This document shows positions 5,459 through 5,925 of a stretch of 5,925 bases of DNA, piece by piece. The stretch is from positions 1 to 5,925 of the forward strand of contig MGLG01000033.1 in assembly GCA_001795975.1 (NCBI GenBank). The letters run 5' to 3'. The number at the start of each line of letters is the position of its first letter. The first letter of the stretch is position 1. The translations under genes and the position numbers were made by a program. The notes below the pieces were generated by a model, which saw only the letters and a program-made list of their open reading frames with translations, did not search any database and was not told the DNA's origin. Source of the stretch: Candidatus Yanofskybacteria bacterium RIFOXYD1_FULL_42_10. GTDB lineage: Bacteria; Patescibacteriota; Minisyncoccia; 2-02-FULL-40-12; GWA2-44-9.

Positions 5459-5925
5459 ATGAAAATATTACCTAACAAAAATATATATCCCGTTAGAGGT
5501 CCGACCCGCCTGAAAGGCGTGGTCGGCAGACGATCCCTCTTTGAGGGATGTCTTACCTCTAACGGGATATATATTATCCTGGTATTTAGCGCAATATTTT
5601 TGCCATATTCAGTTTTTGCTTCAAATGTTTATATAGACACAAGTCATACAGATTTTTTCGTTGGGGATACTATAATATTTAGTGTTCGTGTTGATTCTGA
5701 AAATAAAAATATAAATGCGGTTGAAGGCAGTATTTTGCTGGACTATTTAACAGAGTCGGTTTCTTTAATTGATATCAATACGGCGGGTTCCAAATTTTCT
5801 CTTTGGCCCGGAAAACCTTTGCCATCGGTGAGCAATACAAGCATTTCTTTTGCTGGTGGGTCCCCTGGTGGTTTAAACTCCAAAGACGCAATTATTTTCA
5901 ATATTGTTTTGAAATTGCAAAAAGT
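5459..5925 (+). CDS. Secreted cohesin-domain protein (partial, C-terminus beyond window)
   Basis: The frame opens at ATG 5459, 6 nt after the dockerin gene's TAA, and stays open to the edge (155 codons). After a hydrophobic core (IYIILVFSAIFLPYS) and a V-F-A cleavage site, the mature part begins SNVYIDTSHTDFFVGDTI and shows cohesin features: FxVGDTIIFSVRVDS, INAVEGSILLDY, a SKFSLWPGKP segment, and ISFAGGSPGG followed by AIIFNIVLKL. Cohesins bind dockerins, so this protein may bind the product of the upstream gene or other dockerin proteins on the cell surface. The Shine-Dalgarno is weak (GGAAAAAG at the end of the upstream gene), which suggests translational coupling. The n-region is abnormally long, about 36 residues, because an in-frame palindromic element (5489-5566) supplies 26 codons. 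No alternative ATG in this frame lies after the insert, so the insert must be translated if the gene is expressed. Confidence 0.85.
   Translation, partial: MKILPNKNIYPVRGPTRLKGVVGRRSLFEGCLTSNGIYIILVFSAIFLPYSVFASNVYIDTSHTDFFVGDTIIFSVRVDSENKNINAVEGSILLDYLTESVSLIDINTAGSKFSLWPGKPLPSVSNTSISFAGGSPGGLNSKDAIIFNIVLKLQK
5480..5575. mobile_element. In-frame palindromic insertion element within the cohesin signal peptide
   Basis: Arms at 5480-5500 and 5555-5575 are a perfect 21-bp inverted repeat. The probable element core is 5489-5566 (78 bp, 26 codons), beginning CCCGTTAGAGGT and ending ACCTCTAACGGG, flanked on each side by ATATATAT (5481-5488 and 5567-5574), a possible target duplication. Inside are two further hairpins: CCGACCCGCC with GGCG-T-GGTCGG (5501-5526), and AGAC-G-ATCCCTC with GAGGGATGTCT (5528-5553). 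Together they give a three-way junction. The core is stop-free in the used frame (PVRG ... TSNG) and also in the mirror frame when inverted. It encodes no protein of its own, so any movement would need help in trans. A structured regulatory RNA is the alternative. Confidence 0.8.

Noticed and set aside
1..5925. CRISPR arrays, tRNA or rRNA genes
   Set aside because: I saw no regularly spaced repeats and no tRNA-like cloverleaf or rRNA-like sequence on either strand; the cloverleaf-like fold at 5489-5566 lacks a tRNA TPsiC arm and CCA context.

Overview
The window looks like part of a Candidate Phyla Radiation (Patescibacteria, most likely Parcubacteria) genome or a closely associated replicon. 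The main clue is the right-hand end: a secreted protein with a Thr-Pro/poly-Gly linker and a C-terminal type I dockerin, followed after 6 nt by a secreted cohesin-domain protein. I associate this architecture with Parcubacteria cell-surface proteins from general knowledge, not from a search. UGA acts as a stop (the 281-aa gene ends TGA-TAA and no gene has an internal TGA), so the code-25 lineages are unlikely.

Layout. Positions 1-1757 (minus strand) hold a reading frame open for 585 codons that runs off the window. It resembles a tailed-phage virion structural protein and contains two copies of a TDNxTITGxTSGA motif. Positions 1930-2982 (minus) encode a three-domain regulator: winged helix, GHKL ATPase and a STAS-like DUF4325 domain. 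It has a near-consensus promoter (TTGACA, 17 bp, TATACT) overlapped by repeated GTTGACAAC-type boxes that suggest autoregulation. Positions 3178-4023 (minus) encode a chimeric secreted protein: an N-terminal tandem 28-residue repeat, a Tat-like or Sec-like signal, and a phage-like C-terminal domain. A perfect 19-bp hairpin begins at its stop codon. A divergent intergenic region with a perfect 18-bp palindrome separates this block from the plus-strand dockerin gene (4139-5452) and cohesin gene (5459 to the window end).

Most notable observation. The cohesin gene carries a 78-bp palindromic element (5489-5566, inside a 96-bp inverted-repeat structure at 5480-5575) inserted in frame within the signal-peptide coding sequence. 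It is flanked by ATATATAT on both sides, can fold into a three-way junction with two internal hairpins, and is stop-free in the used frame and in the mirror frame of the opposite orientation. Removing it with 6 nt of the flanking repeat restores a compact, ordinary signal peptide. This is reminiscent of the in-frame palindromic elements of Rickettsia and may represent a coding-compatible mobile palindrome in CPR bacteria.

How the genes fit together. The dockerin and cohesin proteins are probably co-transcribed and may bind each other, or sibling proteins, at the cell surface. The minus-strand block mixes phage-like structural domains with a regulator, which suggests a prophage edge, phage remnants adapted to surface display, or a phage/CPR exchange region. 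The sequence alone does not decide among these.
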